From BP-464 sp045805505 (GTDB lineage: Bacteria; Actinomycetota; Thermoleophilia; Solirubrobacterales; Solirubrobacteraceae), in NCBI GenBank assembly GCA_045805505.1, contig JBJMLA010000130.1, forward strand, positions 1-64,000: 64,000 bases of DNA, given 5' to 3'. The notes beneath the pieces were generated by a model. It had not been told where the DNA came from, ran no database searches, and was given only the letters and a program-made list of their open reading frames with translations. Position numbers and translations under genes: made by a program. Below, piece by piece: positions 50,052-57,949 of this stretch. The first letter of the stretch is position 1. Each line of letters starts with the position of its first letter.

Positions 50052-50099
50052 GCGAACGTCCAATTTTGCCGGCTATAGCGAGCAATTTCGGACGTTCGC
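50052..50099. repeat. 10-bp perfect inverted repeat with 28-nt spacer
   Basis: GCGAACGTCC (50052-50061) and GGACGTTCGC (50090-50099). The spacer is unusually A/T-rich and holds CTATAGC and two AATTT patches. It lies in the 168-bp gap between the convergent MerR and 50191 genes. Terminator or an interspersed palindromic element; no T tract. Confidence 0.5.
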
Positions 50100-50190
50100 C
50101 TCTGCCACCGCGCGCGAGGCACCCCCTCCCTCGCCGCCCTCCGGAAGCGCCGGACCTGTACCGGCGCTCCGAGCGGAACGCCACCCGTCC

Positions 50191-50445
50191 CTACTCCGGC
50201 CCCTCCACGTCGAGCCCCAGCTGCCCCTCGTTGACGTCCGGGTCCGCGGCGCCGCGGCGGCGGGCGGCCTTCGTCCAGTGACGGACGACCTCACGGGGGC
50301 GGGCCGTGCGCCACGAGACGCCCTTGCAGAGCGGCTCGAAGCGGACCTCGCCGTCGCGCTCGACGGCCAGGACGAGGCCGTGGACCTTGCGCCCCTTCTT
50401 GTCGACCTCGATCACGTCACCGGGCTGGATGGGCGCGACACGCAT
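50191..50445 (-). CDS. small conserved hypothetical protein
   Basis: 84 residues from ATG 50445. VAPIQPGDVIEVDKKGRKVH begins with a short barrel-like segment (PGDxIEVDxxGRxxxGxV) that suggests an SH3-like or KOW-type fold, then GEVRFEPLCKGVSWRTARPR. Family not recognised. It is divergent from the subtilase gene. Confidence 0.6.
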   Translation of the reverse strand: MRVAPIQPGDVIEVDKKGRKVHGLVLAVERDGEVRFEPLCKGVSWRTARPREVVRHWTKAARRRGAADPDVNEGQLGLDVEGPE

Positions 50446-50515
50446 CTGGGGAGCCAACCTACTGGCCGTTCGGCCGAAAAGTGGGGATGCGGCGGCCCCG
50501 GCGCGATGCCGATGA

Positions 50516-51877
50516 ATGGCTGTGTCTCCAGGGGTCCGGATCGCTGCCGCCGTTGCGGCTCTGGCCTGCGCGGTTCCGGCCGCGGCCGCCGGCGCGACCC
50601 GCCCGGATCCCCTGCTCGACCAGCAGTGGCCGCTGGCCCGCGAGAGCGTCCTGGGGCGCGCGGCGGCCTGGCAGCAGACGACGGGGGGCGGCGCGCTCGT
50701 CGCGATACTCGACACGGGCGCCGACTTCGCCCATGTCGACCTCCAGGGCGCGTTCTGGACGAACCCGGCCGAGATCGCCGGCAACGGGATCGACGACGAC
50801 AAGGACGGCTACGTCGACGACGTCCACGGCGCCGACATCGTCAACGACGACGGCGACCCCTCCGACGACGAGGGCCACGGCACGCATGTCGCGGGCATCA
50901 TCGCCGCGCGCGCCGGCAACGGCGAGGGCGGCGCGGGCCTGGCGCCCGACGCCCGGATCATGATCGTCAAGGTGCTCGACGAGCACCGCGCGGGCACCGC
51001 CGGCGGCCTCGCCGACGGCATCCGCTACGCGGTCGCCCACGGCGCGCAGATCATCAACACGTCGGTCAACGGCGAGGGCACGAGCCGGCCGCTGCAGGAG
51101 GCGATCCGCGCGGCGGGCGCCGCCGGCGCGGTGGTCGTCGCCTCGGCCGGCAACGACGGTCGCAGCCTCGACGTCTCGCCGTCCTACCCCGCCTCCTACA
51201 ACGACCTGTCGATCATCTCGGTCGCCTCGACCGGCCTGACCGGCGAGCTGTCGTCGTTCTCCAACCGGGGCCTCACGAGTGTCGACGTCGCCGCGCCCGG
51301 CGAGGACGTCCTCTCGACCTCCTCCGACGGTGGCTACGAGCTGCGCTCGGGCACGTCGATGGCCACACCGTACGTCTCGGCCACGCTCGCGCTGCTGCAG
51401 TCGGTGCGTCCCGACCTGCAGGGCGCCGGGCTCAAGGCCGCCCTGCTCGCCGGGACCCGCTCCTCCGCGGTGCTCACCGGCCTGCTCGGCGGCGGCGCGC
51501 TCGACGCCGCGGCCGCGCTGCGCGGCGCCGTCGGCGCCACGGACTGGCAGGGCACGCTCGAGCCGCTGTCGGTCACACCACTGCCCGCGACGCGCGCCGC
51601 CCGCGGCGCCGTCCTGAACTGGAGTCTCGGCGGCGACGCCGCCGCGGTCAGCCGCGTCCGCGTCAGCGTCGACAACCGCACGGTCGCTACCCGGCCGGCC
51701 CTCACGCCGGACTTCCTGCGCGTGCGCGCCCGCGCGGGCCTGCACCGCTTCCGCGTCGTCGCCCTCGACGCCGCGGGCGAGCCGCTCGCCGAGGCCGGCG
51801 GCAGCTTCCGGGTGCGCAAGGCCGACACCCGCGCGGCCAAGCGGCGCGCTCGGGCCGCTCGCCACCGCCGCGGCTAG
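50516..51877 (+). CDS. secreted subtilisin-like serine protease (S8)
   Basis: 453 residues. Signal peptide VRIAAAVAALACAVPAAAAG, no evident long propeptide. Catalytic triad: Asp66 in AILDTGADFAHVDL, His121 in DDEGHGTHVAGIIAA, Ser281 in RSGTSMATPYVSATL; the oxyanion Asn is in VVVASAGNDGR. An insertion DGIDDDKDGYVDDVHGADIV after the Asp loop has the Asp-rich spacing of a calcium site. The C-terminal ~100 residues are a beta domain ending in a basic tail (RAAKRRARAARHRRG). Extracellular protease. Its TAG and the TAG of the convergent sulfotransferase gene share the palindrome CTAG (51874-51877). Confidence 0.92.
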   Translation: MAVSPGVRIAAAVAALACAVPAAAAGATRPDPLLDQQWPLARESVLGRAAAWQQTTGGGALVAILDTGADFAHVDLQGAFWTNPAEIAGNGIDDDKDGYVDDVHGADIVNDDGDPSDDEGHGTHVAGIIAARAGNGEGGAGLAPDARIMIVKVLDEHRAGTAGGLADGIRYAVAHGAQIINTSVNGEGTSRPLQEAIRAAGAAGAVVVASAGNDGRSLDVSPSYPASYNDLSIISVASTGLTGELSSFSNRGLTSVDVAAPGEDVLSTSSDGGYELRSGTSMATPYVSATLALLQSVRPDLQGAGLKAALLAGTRSSAVLTGLLGGGALDAAAALRGAVGATDWQGTLEPLSVTPLPATRAARGAVLNWSLGGDAAAVSRVRVSVDNRTVATRPALTPDFLRVRARAGLHRFRVVALDAAGEPLAEAGGSFRVRKADTRAAKRRARAARHRRG

Positions 51878-52983
51878 CCGCTGTTCTTGATCGCCGCCAC
51901 CGGGCGGCGGTAGAGCACGTGACGGCGCTTGAGCTCGTCGCGCGCCTCCCTGCGCCACTTGCGGGCGCGCGCCTTGCGCTGGCGCCGCAGCTCACGCAGG
52001 TCGGCGTCGGTCGGCGTCGCGCCGTCGGCGGCGGTCCGGTACCCGAGGCGCTCCATGAACGGCTCGGCGACGTGCTCGACGAGCGCGATCTCGTGCGGAT
52101 CGAGCTTCTCGCGCCAGCGCTCGACCGAGTCGGTGCTGATCGGCTCGGACAGCTTGTCGTGCCACCCCGGGCGGAACTTGCCCACCCGCTCGCCATCGAG
52201 CATCGTGGCGATCGCGTCGCCCGCGCGCAGTCCCGCGAACGCGCAGACCTGCTCGAGCGTCGCCTCCGGCGCGCGGACCATGTCCTCGTAACGCAGGTCC
52301 AGCAGCTGATCGGGGCGCAGGCCGCGGGCGAACTCGTCGACGCGGCGCACGGAGAACTCCCACCGCACCGCGGCCGAGGCGAGCGCCTCCTCCTCGTGGC
52401 CCCAGCCCAGCGGGATCTGCGACGCGACCGCCGCGCGCGGATCGCGCACCAGGTTGATGAACTGGGCGTCGGGAAACAGCTCGAAGAGCATCGGCAGCCG
52501 GCCGGCATAGGCCGGGCGCTTGTCGCCCCAGCGCTGCTTGCCGTGCGCCTCGGCGTACATGCCGAAGCACGTCGCGATGATCGAGCCGAGCGTCGGCTCG
52601 GACTGGGCCACGCGCTTGACGGCCTGCTTGCGCGTGAACTTCCCCGCGCGCAGCCGGGCGCCGCCGTGGCCCTGCTGCCGGAAGATCCAGCGGCCGACCG
52701 CGCGCCGGTTGGGCCGCTCGCCGAGGTCGCCGAACCGCGCACGCATCTTCCACAGCGGGATCACGAAGTCGGTCTCGGCGGGGATCGCCAGGTCGGGGTG
52801 GTTGTCGAGCAGGCTGCGCAGCAGCGTCGTGCCCGAGCGCGGGCAGGCGCCGATGAACAGCGGCCGGTCCGCGACTCCGGCGAACTCGGACGGCGAGCGG
52901 GTCGCCCACTGCGCGGACCGCGGCTCCCAGGTCGCGGCGACCGTGGCGGGGAGAGCCGGGGTGGAGGCGGTGTCGCTGGCCAT
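51874..52983 (-). CDS. sulfotransferase family protein
   Basis: 369 residues from ATG 52983. The 5'-phosphosulfate loop of PAPS-binding sulfotransferases is FIGACPRSGTTLLRSLLDNH (CPRSGTT at 47-53), and the 3'-phosphate region is QFINLVRDPRAAVASQIPLG. Matches Sulfotransfer_3-type enzymes that sulfate glycans, lipids or small molecules. Acceptor unknown. The C-terminus is basic. Confidence 0.9.
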   Translation of the reverse strand: MASDTASTPALPATVAATWEPRSAQWATRSPSEFAGVADRPLFIGACPRSGTTLLRSLLDNHPDLAIPAETDFVIPLWKMRARFGDLGERPNRRAVGRWIFRQQGHGGARLRAGKFTRKQAVKRVAQSEPTLGSIIATCFGMYAEAHGKQRWGDKRPAYAGRLPMLFELFPDAQFINLVRDPRAAVASQIPLGWGHEEEALASAAVRWEFSVRRVDEFARGLRPDQLLDLRYEDMVRAPEATLEQVCAFAGLRAGDAIATMLDGERVGKFRPGWHDKLSEPISTDSVERWREKLDPHEIALVEHVAEPFMERLGYRTAADGATPTDADLRELRRQRKARARKWRREARDELKRRHVLYRRPVAAIKNSG

Positions 52984-53000
52984 GCGCTCGGCCACCGATC

Positions 53001-54173
53001 TTAGGCCGGAGTGGCGGGCGCCTCGTGGTGGACGTGCGGTCGCGGACGAGCCATCCCGAGCACGGCGCCCGCGGCGGCGCAGCCCGCCGCGACGTAGAAC
53101 GCGGCGGGGTAGCCCGACAGCGCGGCGACGGCGCCGGCCAGCGGCGCGCCAAGACCGACGCCGACGTCGAAGAACGCGGTGAACGCGCCCATCGCGGTGC
53201 CGCGGGTCGTGTCGTCGGTGCGGTCCATGACGATCAGGGCCAGCGACGGGAACAGCAGGGCGAAGCCCATGCCCATCACCACCGCGCCGAGGCCGGCGAC
53301 CCACCAGGCCTGCGCGGAGCCGATCAGCAGCAGCCCGGCGGTCTCGGCGAGGAACGCGCCCGTCGCCGTGATCTGCGGGCCCAGCCGGTCGGGCAGCTGC
53401 CCGAGGGCCAGCCGCGAGAAGACGACCGCTCCGGCGAAGGCGGCGAAGGCCGCGGCCCCGTGACCCAGCCCCCGGTGTGCGAGATGCAGCACGAGGAACC
53501 CGGCGACCGTGCCGTAGCCGACGTTGGCCAGCGCCAGCGCGAGCCCCGGCATCCGCACCTCGCGCGGCAGCAGCGGCGCCCGCACCCGCTCGGCCGTCCG
53601 CGGCTCGGGCACGTGGGGATCCGGGACGCGCCGGGCCAGCAGCGCGCCGACCAGTGGCGTGGCGGCGGCGAACGCCCAGACGAGGTCATAGCCGCCGGCG
53701 GAGAAGAGCCCCTCGCCCACGACGGGTCCGGCCGCCAGCCCGCCCCAGATGGCCAGGCCGAAGATGCCGATGGCCTGCCCGCGCCGCTCCTCGGGCGCGA
53801 GGTCGACCACCCAGGTGGCGCCCGCGGTGAACACCCAGCCGTCGCCGACGCCGAGGACCAGGCGCGCGAGCACCAGGCCGGCGACGCCGAAGGGGAGGAA
53901 GTACAGCGCGCCGCCGGCCGCCGAGAGCACCATGCCGGTGACCACGATGATGCGCCGCCCGCGCGCGTCGGCCAGGCGCCCGGCGATCGGCCGGCCGATG
54001 ACCGCGGTGAAGGCGAAGGCGCCCACCACGATGCCCACGGCGACGTCGCCGGCGCCCAGCGGACCCTTCACGTAGCGCGGCAGGATCGGCAGCACCGCGC
54101 CGATCGCCATGAAGCAGCACAGGACGGCGGCGAAGACCCCGGCGAAGGCCATCGCGCGCGGGCGGGCGCGCAT
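53001..54173 (-). CDS. MFS transporter
   Basis: 390 residues from ATG 54173. Twelve hydrophobic segments; MFS motif A variant GRPIAGRLADARGRRIIVVT between helices 2 and 3, and LALGQLPDRLGPQITATGAF as its echo in the second half. DHA1-type drug exporter or sugar efflux protein; substrate unknown. A His-containing tail (RPHVHHEAPATPA) follows the last helix. Confidence 0.9.
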   Translation of the reverse strand: MRARPRAMAFAGVFAAVLCCFMAIGAVLPILPRYVKGPLGAGDVAVGIVVGAFAFTAVIGRPIAGRLADARGRRIIVVTGMVLSAAGGALYFLPFGVAGLVLARLVLGVGDGWVFTAGATWVVDLAPEERRGQAIGIFGLAIWGGLAAGPVVGEGLFSAGGYDLVWAFAAATPLVGALLARRVPDPHVPEPRTAERVRAPLLPREVRMPGLALALANVGYGTVAGFLVLHLAHRGLGHGAAAFAAFAGAVVFSRLALGQLPDRLGPQITATGAFLAETAGLLLIGSAQAWWVAGLGAVVMGMGFALLFPSLALIVMDRTDDTTRGTAMGAFTAFFDVGVGLGAPLAGAVAALSGYPAAFYVAAGCAAAGAVLGMARPRPHVHHEAPATPA

Positions 54174-54211
54174 GATGGCTGATGCGGCCTCCACCAGCCG
54201 AATGTAGCCGC

Positions 54212-54252
54212 TATAGTTCGGATCCGACCTGCCCACCGGCGGGTCGTTTTTT
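54212..54252 (+). promoter_or_regulatory. rpmG promoter and leader terminator (attenuator candidate)
   Basis: TATAGT (54212-54217) predicts a start near 54224. Right after it, GACCTGCC and GGCGGGTC pair (one T-G) around CACC (54226-54245), followed by G and six T, a classical intrinsic terminator 5' of the ribosomal/secretion operon. Transcripts that pass it reach rpmG at 54277. Confidence 0.6.
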
Positions 54253-54276
54253 CGTCGCGACCCGAGGCAGAGAATT

Positions 54277-54441
54277 ATGGCCCGTGGAGACGTGCGCATC
54301 GCAGTGACCCTCGCGTGCGAGGACTGCAAGCGCCGCAACTACCAGACCAACAAGTCCAAGCGGAACAACCCCGATCGCATCCAGCTGCGCAAGTTCTGCC
54401 GCTGGTGCCGTCGGCATACCGATCACCGCGAGACCCGCTAG
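54277..54441 (+). CDS. rpmG: 50S ribosomal protein L33
   Basis: 54 residues. DVRIAVTLACEDCKRRNYQT, then FCRWCRRHTDHRETR. Cys14/Cys17 and Cys41/Cys44 form the zinc ribbon, so this is the zinc-containing form; actinobacteria usually keep a second, zinc-free L33 elsewhere for zinc starvation. ATG 54277 follows the leader hairpin; secE follows 8 nt after the stop. Confidence 0.95.
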   Translation: MARGDVRIAVTLACEDCKRRNYQTNKSKRNNPDRIQLRKFCRWCRRHTDHRETR

Positions 54442-54449
54442 GTCTCGAG

Positions 54450-54896
54450 GTGGGTCGGAGGAACCGCAAACGCGGTCCAGGGGAGAACCCTGGGCCCGAA
54501 GAGAGCGAGCCCCATCGCTCCAACGTCCCCGGTGAGTGGGACCACTCGTCCGGTGAGGAAGAGGTCTTCGAGGCCGGGATCGTCAGCGGCGCCGACGGCG
54601 AGGAGTCCGAGATCTCCGAAGAGGAGCTCGCTCGCCAGGCCCAGGAGGCCACGGGTCGTCCCGCCGTGCGCGCCACCGGCACCGGCGCGGCTCCCGGGCA
54701 GCCCACCAAGGGCGGCGGCCTGCGGATCTTCCAGTTCTTCCGGGCGTCGTGGGCCGAGCTGCAGCGCGTGCAGTGGCCCGACCGCCGTCAGGTCTCACAG
54801 GCCACCGCTGTCGTCCTGGGGTTCGTCGTGATCGCCGGCGCCTACCTCGGCCTTGCCGACGCGGTCGCCCAGAAGTTCATCGACTTCATCCTCTAG
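54450..54896 (+). CDS. secE: preprotein translocase subunit SecE
   Basis: 148 residues from GTG 54450. SecE core: FFRASWAELQRVQWPDRRQV, then one membrane helix (TAVVLGFVVIAGAYLGLADA). The ~90-residue acidic N-terminal extension (RNRKRGPGENPGPEESEPH and so on) is typical of actinobacterial SecE. Clamps SecY in the inner membrane. The preceding nucleotides ending rpmG supply no strong ribosome site. Confidence 0.93.
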   Translation: MGRRNRKRGPGENPGPEESEPHRSNVPGEWDHSSGEEEVFEAGIVSGADGEESEISEEELARQAQEATGRPAVRATGTGAAPGQPTKGGGLRIFQFFRASWAELQRVQWPDRRQVSQATAVVLGFVVIAGAYLGLADAVAQKFIDFIL

Positions 54897-54921
54897 GCCC
54901 TACTTTCAGTCAGAGAAAATC

Positions 54922-55443
54922 ATGTTCCGCTGGTACGTCGTCAACACCTATTCAGGGCACGAGAACAAGGTCAAGCAGAACCTTGAGCACCGTGTCACCT
55001 CGCTGGGCCAGAAGCGCTTCGTGCGTCAGGTCGTCGTGCCCACCGAGACGGTCTCCGAGATGAAGGACAACCAGAAGGTCTCGGTCGAGAAGCGGACGAT
55101 GCCCGGCTACGTGCTGGTCAACATGGAGCTCAACGACGACTCGTGGGGCCTGGTCAAGAACACGCCCGGCGTCACCGGCTTCGTCGGGGCGTCCAACGAG
55201 CCCGTGCCGCTCACCCAGACCGAAGTCGACCGCCTGCTGCACCGCGAGGTGGCCCAGAAGGTCGCCACCAAGGCGCAGTTCTCGATCGGCGAGCAGGTCA
55301 AGGTCGTCTCCGGCCCGTTGTCGGACTTCTCGGGCGAGATCTCCGAGTTCAACCAGGACGCGGCCAAGATCAAGGTCCTAGTGTCAATCTTTGGTCGTGA
55401 GACCCCCGTTGAGGTGGGCTTCGACCAGGTCAAGAAGGTTTAG
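54922..55443 (+). CDS. nusG: transcription termination/antitermination protein NusG
   Basis: 173 residues from ATG 54922, giving FRWYVVNTYSGHENKVKQNL, the canonical NGN domain start. KRTMPGYVLVNMELNDDSWG and the KOW domain (FSIGEQVKVVSGPLSDFSGE, then ISEFNQDAAKIKVLVSIFGR) are complete. Binds RNA polymerase, Rho and ribosomal S10. Confidence 0.97.
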   Translation: MFRWYVVNTYSGHENKVKQNLEHRVTSLGQKRFVRQVVVPTETVSEMKDNQKVSVEKRTMPGYVLVNMELNDDSWGLVKNTPGVTGFVGASNEPVPLTQTEVDRLLHREVAQKVATKAQFSIGEQVKVVSGPLSDFSGEISEFNQDAAKIKVLVSIFGRETPVEVGFDQVKKV

Positions 55444-55445
55444 CG

Positions 55446-55868
55446 ATGGCGAAGAAAGTCCTCACCACGATCAAGCTGCAGGCCGCTGGCGGCCAGGCAT
55501 CACCGGCTCCGCCGGTGGGTCCGGCGCTGGGTCAGCACGGCATCAACATCATGGAGTTCTGCAAGGCGTTCAACGCGCAGACCCAGGGCGATCAGGGCAC
55601 GACGATCCCCGTCGTGATCACGGTCTATGAGGATCGCTCGTTCACCTTCATCACCAAGACGCCGCCCGCCGCCGTGCTGATCAAGCAGGCCATCAACCTG
55701 GCCAAGGGCTCGGGCGAGCCGCACAAGGACAAGGTCGGCAAGATCTCTGAGTCGCAGATCCGCGCGATCGCCGAGAAGAAGCTGCCCGACCTCAATGCCA
55801 ACGACGTTGACGCCGCGATGAAGATCATCGCCGGCACCGCCCGCTCGATGGGCGTGGAGGTGGTCTAG
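55446..55868 (+). CDS. rplK: 50S ribosomal protein L11
   Basis: 140 residues, normal length. ASPAPPVGPALGQHGINIME is the conserved N-terminal domain loop, and GTARSMGVEVV the end. Starts 2 nt after nusG. Binds 23S rRNA in the GTPase-associated centre. Confidence 0.98.
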   Translation: MAKKVLTTIKLQAAGGQASPAPPVGPALGQHGINIMEFCKAFNAQTQGDQGTTIPVVITVYEDRSFTFITKTPPAAVLIKQAINLAKGSGEPHKDKVGKISESQIRAIAEKKLPDLNANDVDAAMKIIAGTARSMGVEVV

Positions 55869-55871
55869 GCC

Positions 55872-56600
55872 ATGGCCAAGCACGGAAAGAAGTACCTGGA
55901 AGCCCTCCAGCGCGTCGATCGCCAGCGCGAGTACGAGCCCGACGAGGCCATCACGATGGTCAAGTCGCTGAAGTCCTCGAGCTTCGACGAGTCGGTCGAG
56001 GTCCACATCCGCACGGGCCTCAACGTCCGGCACGCCGACGAGCAGCTGCGCGGCACCATCGCGCTGCCCAACGGCCTGGGCAAGACCGTCAAGATCGCCG
56101 TCTTCGCCAAGGGCGACAAGGCGCGCGAGGCCGAGGAGGCGGGCGCGGACATCGTCGGCGCCGAGGACCTCGCCAAGCAGATCGAGGAAGGCTTCGACGA
56201 CTTCGACGTCGCCATCGCGACGCCGGACATGATGCCCGTCGTCGGCCGGCTCGGCCGCGTGCTCGGGCCCTCGGGCAAGATGCCCAACCCGAAGGTCGGC
56301 ACGGTCACCAACGACGTCGCCAAGGCCGTCGAGGAGTCCAAGGCCGGCAAGATCGAGTACCGCACCGATCGCACCGCGATCGTCCACTTGAACATCGGCA
56401 AGACGAGCTTCGAGGAGCGTGCGCTCCTCGAGAACTACGCCGCGGTGATCGACGAGATCATCAAGGCGAAGCCGGCTGCCGCGAAGGGTCGCTACATCCG
56501 CTCGATCACCGTCGCTTCGACGATGGGCCCGGGCGTCAAGATCGACCCGTCCCGTACCAAGGACATCCTCGAGGAGGCGGCCGCGGCTACGGCTGCGTAA
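55872..56600 (+). CDS. rplA: 50S ribosomal protein L1
   Basis: 242 residues. GKKYLEALQRVDRQREYEPD at the start, RLGRVLGPSGKMPNPKVGTV as the signature, TIASTMGPGVKIDPS-like end. Starts 3 nt after rplK. In other bacteria L1 represses its own operon by binding the mRNA; not testable here. Confidence 0.97.
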   Translation: MAKHGKKYLEALQRVDRQREYEPDEAITMVKSLKSSSFDESVEVHIRTGLNVRHADEQLRGTIALPNGLGKTVKIAVFAKGDKAREAEEAGADIVGAEDLAKQIEEGFDDFDVAIATPDMMPVVGRLGRVLGPSGKMPNPKVGTVTNDVAKAVEESKAGKIEYRTDRTAIVHLNIGKTSFEERALLENYAAVIDEIIKAKPAAAKGRYIRSITVASTMGPGVKIDPSRTKDILEEAAAATAA

Positions 56601-56659
56601 CGCCTTCATCGAGGCATCCCCAGACCGCCGGCCATTGGTAAGCCCGGCGCAGGAGGCCA
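56601..56659 (+). promoter_or_regulatory. rplJ leader region
   Basis: The 59-bp gap between rplA and rplJ is where the L10 leader, bound by the L10-L7/L12 complex for autoregulation, lies in many bacteria. GCCGGCCATTGGTAAGCCCGGC (imperfect dyad) and AGGAGG (56651-56656) are seen. Too short for a full leader motif to be recognised. Confidence 0.35.
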
Positions 56660-57427
56660 GTGAACAGAGAAGAAAAAGCTGCGGCGATCGCTGAGATCGC
56701 CGGCGACATCTCAGAGAGCCAGGCGATCTTCGCCGTCGACCCCACGGGGCTGACGGTCGCCGAGGCCGCTGAGATCCGCACGACCCTGCGTGCTGCCGAT
56801 GCTCGGCTGCGCGTGGTCAAGAACACGCTGACGGAGCGCGCGGCCGACGAGGCCGGCGTGACCGAGCTCAAGGCGCTGCTGACCGGGCCGACCGCGCTGA
56901 CGTTCGTGCGCGGCGACGCCGCGGCGGCCGCCAAGGCGCTGGCCGACTACGGCAAGGCGAGCGACAAGCTGGCCTTCAAGGGCGGCTTCATGGAGGGCGC
57001 GGCGCTCGACGTCTCGCAGATCCAGGCGATCGCCAAGCTGCCGTCGCGCGACGTGCTCTACGGCCAGCTGGTCGGGATGATCGCTGCGCCGATCACCGGC
57101 CTGGCCCGCGGGCTCAACGCGCTGCTGTCCGGCGTGGCGATCGCGCTCGGTCAGGTCCAGGCCAAGGCCGAGGCCGGCGAGATCACGCTGGGCGGGGGAG
57201 CCGGTGAGGCTCCGGCCGCCGAGCCCGCCGCCGAAGCCGAGGCACCCGCCGCGGAGGCCGACGCCCCCGCTGAGGAGACGCCGACGGAGACCGCTGAAGA
57301 GCCGGTCATCGACGACGCCGCATCCACTGAGGACCAGGACGCCGAGGCGCCCGAGCCCGCTGAATCTTCGGAGGCACCCGCCGAGGGCGCCGACGACACC
57401 ACTGACAACAACGAGGAGTCCGAGTAA
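56660..57427 (+). CDS. rplJ: 50S ribosomal protein L10 with long acidic C-terminal extension
   Basis: 255 residues, against the usual ~165-185. Residues 1-~175 are a normal L10: NREEKAAAIAEIAGDISESQ, FAVDPTGLTVAEAAEIRTTL, LKALLTGPTALTFVRGD and PITGLARGLNALLSGVAIAL, which binds L7/L12. The last ~80 residues (from EITLGGGAGEAP to NNEESE) are nearly only Ala, Glu, Asp, Pro and Thr. GTG start with AGGAGG just 3 nt upstream. Its stop TAA overlaps the rplL ATG. Confidence 0.93.
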   Translation: MNREEKAAAIAEIAGDISESQAIFAVDPTGLTVAEAAEIRTTLRAADARLRVVKNTLTERAADEAGVTELKALLTGPTALTFVRGDAAAAAKALADYGKASDKLAFKGGFMEGAALDVSQIQAIAKLPSRDVLYGQLVGMIAAPITGLARGLNALLSGVAIALGQVQAKAEAGEITLGGGAGEAPAAEPAAEAEAPAAEADAPAEETPTETAEEPVIDDAASTEDQDAEAPEPAESSEAPAEGADDTTDNNEESE

Positions 57428-57807
57428 TGGCTAGCAGCACTGCTGAATGGATTGACGAGCTCAAGGGCATTTCGGTCCTCGAGCTGGCCGAGCGCATCAA
57501 GGCGCTCGAAGAGGAGTTCGGCGTCTCCGCGACGGCCGTCGCCGCTGCGGCGCCCGCCGGTGGCGGTGGCGGCGAGGCCGCGGCCGAGGAGGAGTCCTCC
57601 ACGGTCGACGTCATCCTCACCGCGGCCGGTGACAAGAAGATCCAGGTCATCAAGGTCGTCCGCGCGGCGACCGGCCTGGGCCTGAAGGAGGCCAAGGCGC
57701 TCGTCGACGAGGCTCCGAAGCCCATCAAGGAGGGCATCGAGCGCGACGAGGCCGACAAGCTCAAGGGCGAGATCGAGGAGGCCGGCGGCTCCGTCGAGGT
57801 CAAGTAG
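57427..57807 (+). CDS. rplL: 50S ribosomal protein L7/L12
   Basis: 126 residues. N-terminal dimerisation helix STAEWIDELKGISVLELAER, Ala/Gly hinge, then C-terminal domain KIQVIKVVRAATGLGLKEAK, ALVDEAPKPIKEGI. TAATG overlap with rplJ. The stalk protein recruits translation factors. Confidence 0.98.
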   Translation: MASSTAEWIDELKGISVLELAERIKALEEEFGVSATAVAAAAPAGGGGGEAAAEEESSTVDVILTAAGDKKIQVIKVVRAATGLGLKEAKALVDEAPKPIKEGIERDEADKLKGEIEEAGGSVEVK

Positions 57808-57829
57808 ACCCCGTCGCACCGCAGGTCCT

Positions 57830-57861
57830 GACGAAGGGGCGCCGCAAGGCGCCCCTTCGTC
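57830..57861 (+). terminator. strong terminator of the ribosomal protein operon
   Basis: GACGAAGGGGCGCC and GGCGCCCCTTCGTC are a perfect 14-bp stem with a GCAA (GNRA) loop, followed by GTTCTGT. The strongest hairpin in the window, 22 nt after the rplL stop; it separates rplL from what follows. Confidence 0.88.
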
Positions 57862-57949
57862 GTTCTGTCCTGAGTAGTGGGCCATGGTGGCCCACGACCC
57901 AGGACGCGTACCGGCGCTCGCCGCGCGGGCGTCCGGCAGGATCCCGGCC

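Noticed and set aside
54174..54276. tRNA gene upstream of rpmG, as in some actinobacteria
   Set aside because: No cloverleaf or TTCGA arm; the fold here is a terminator-like hairpin with a T tract.
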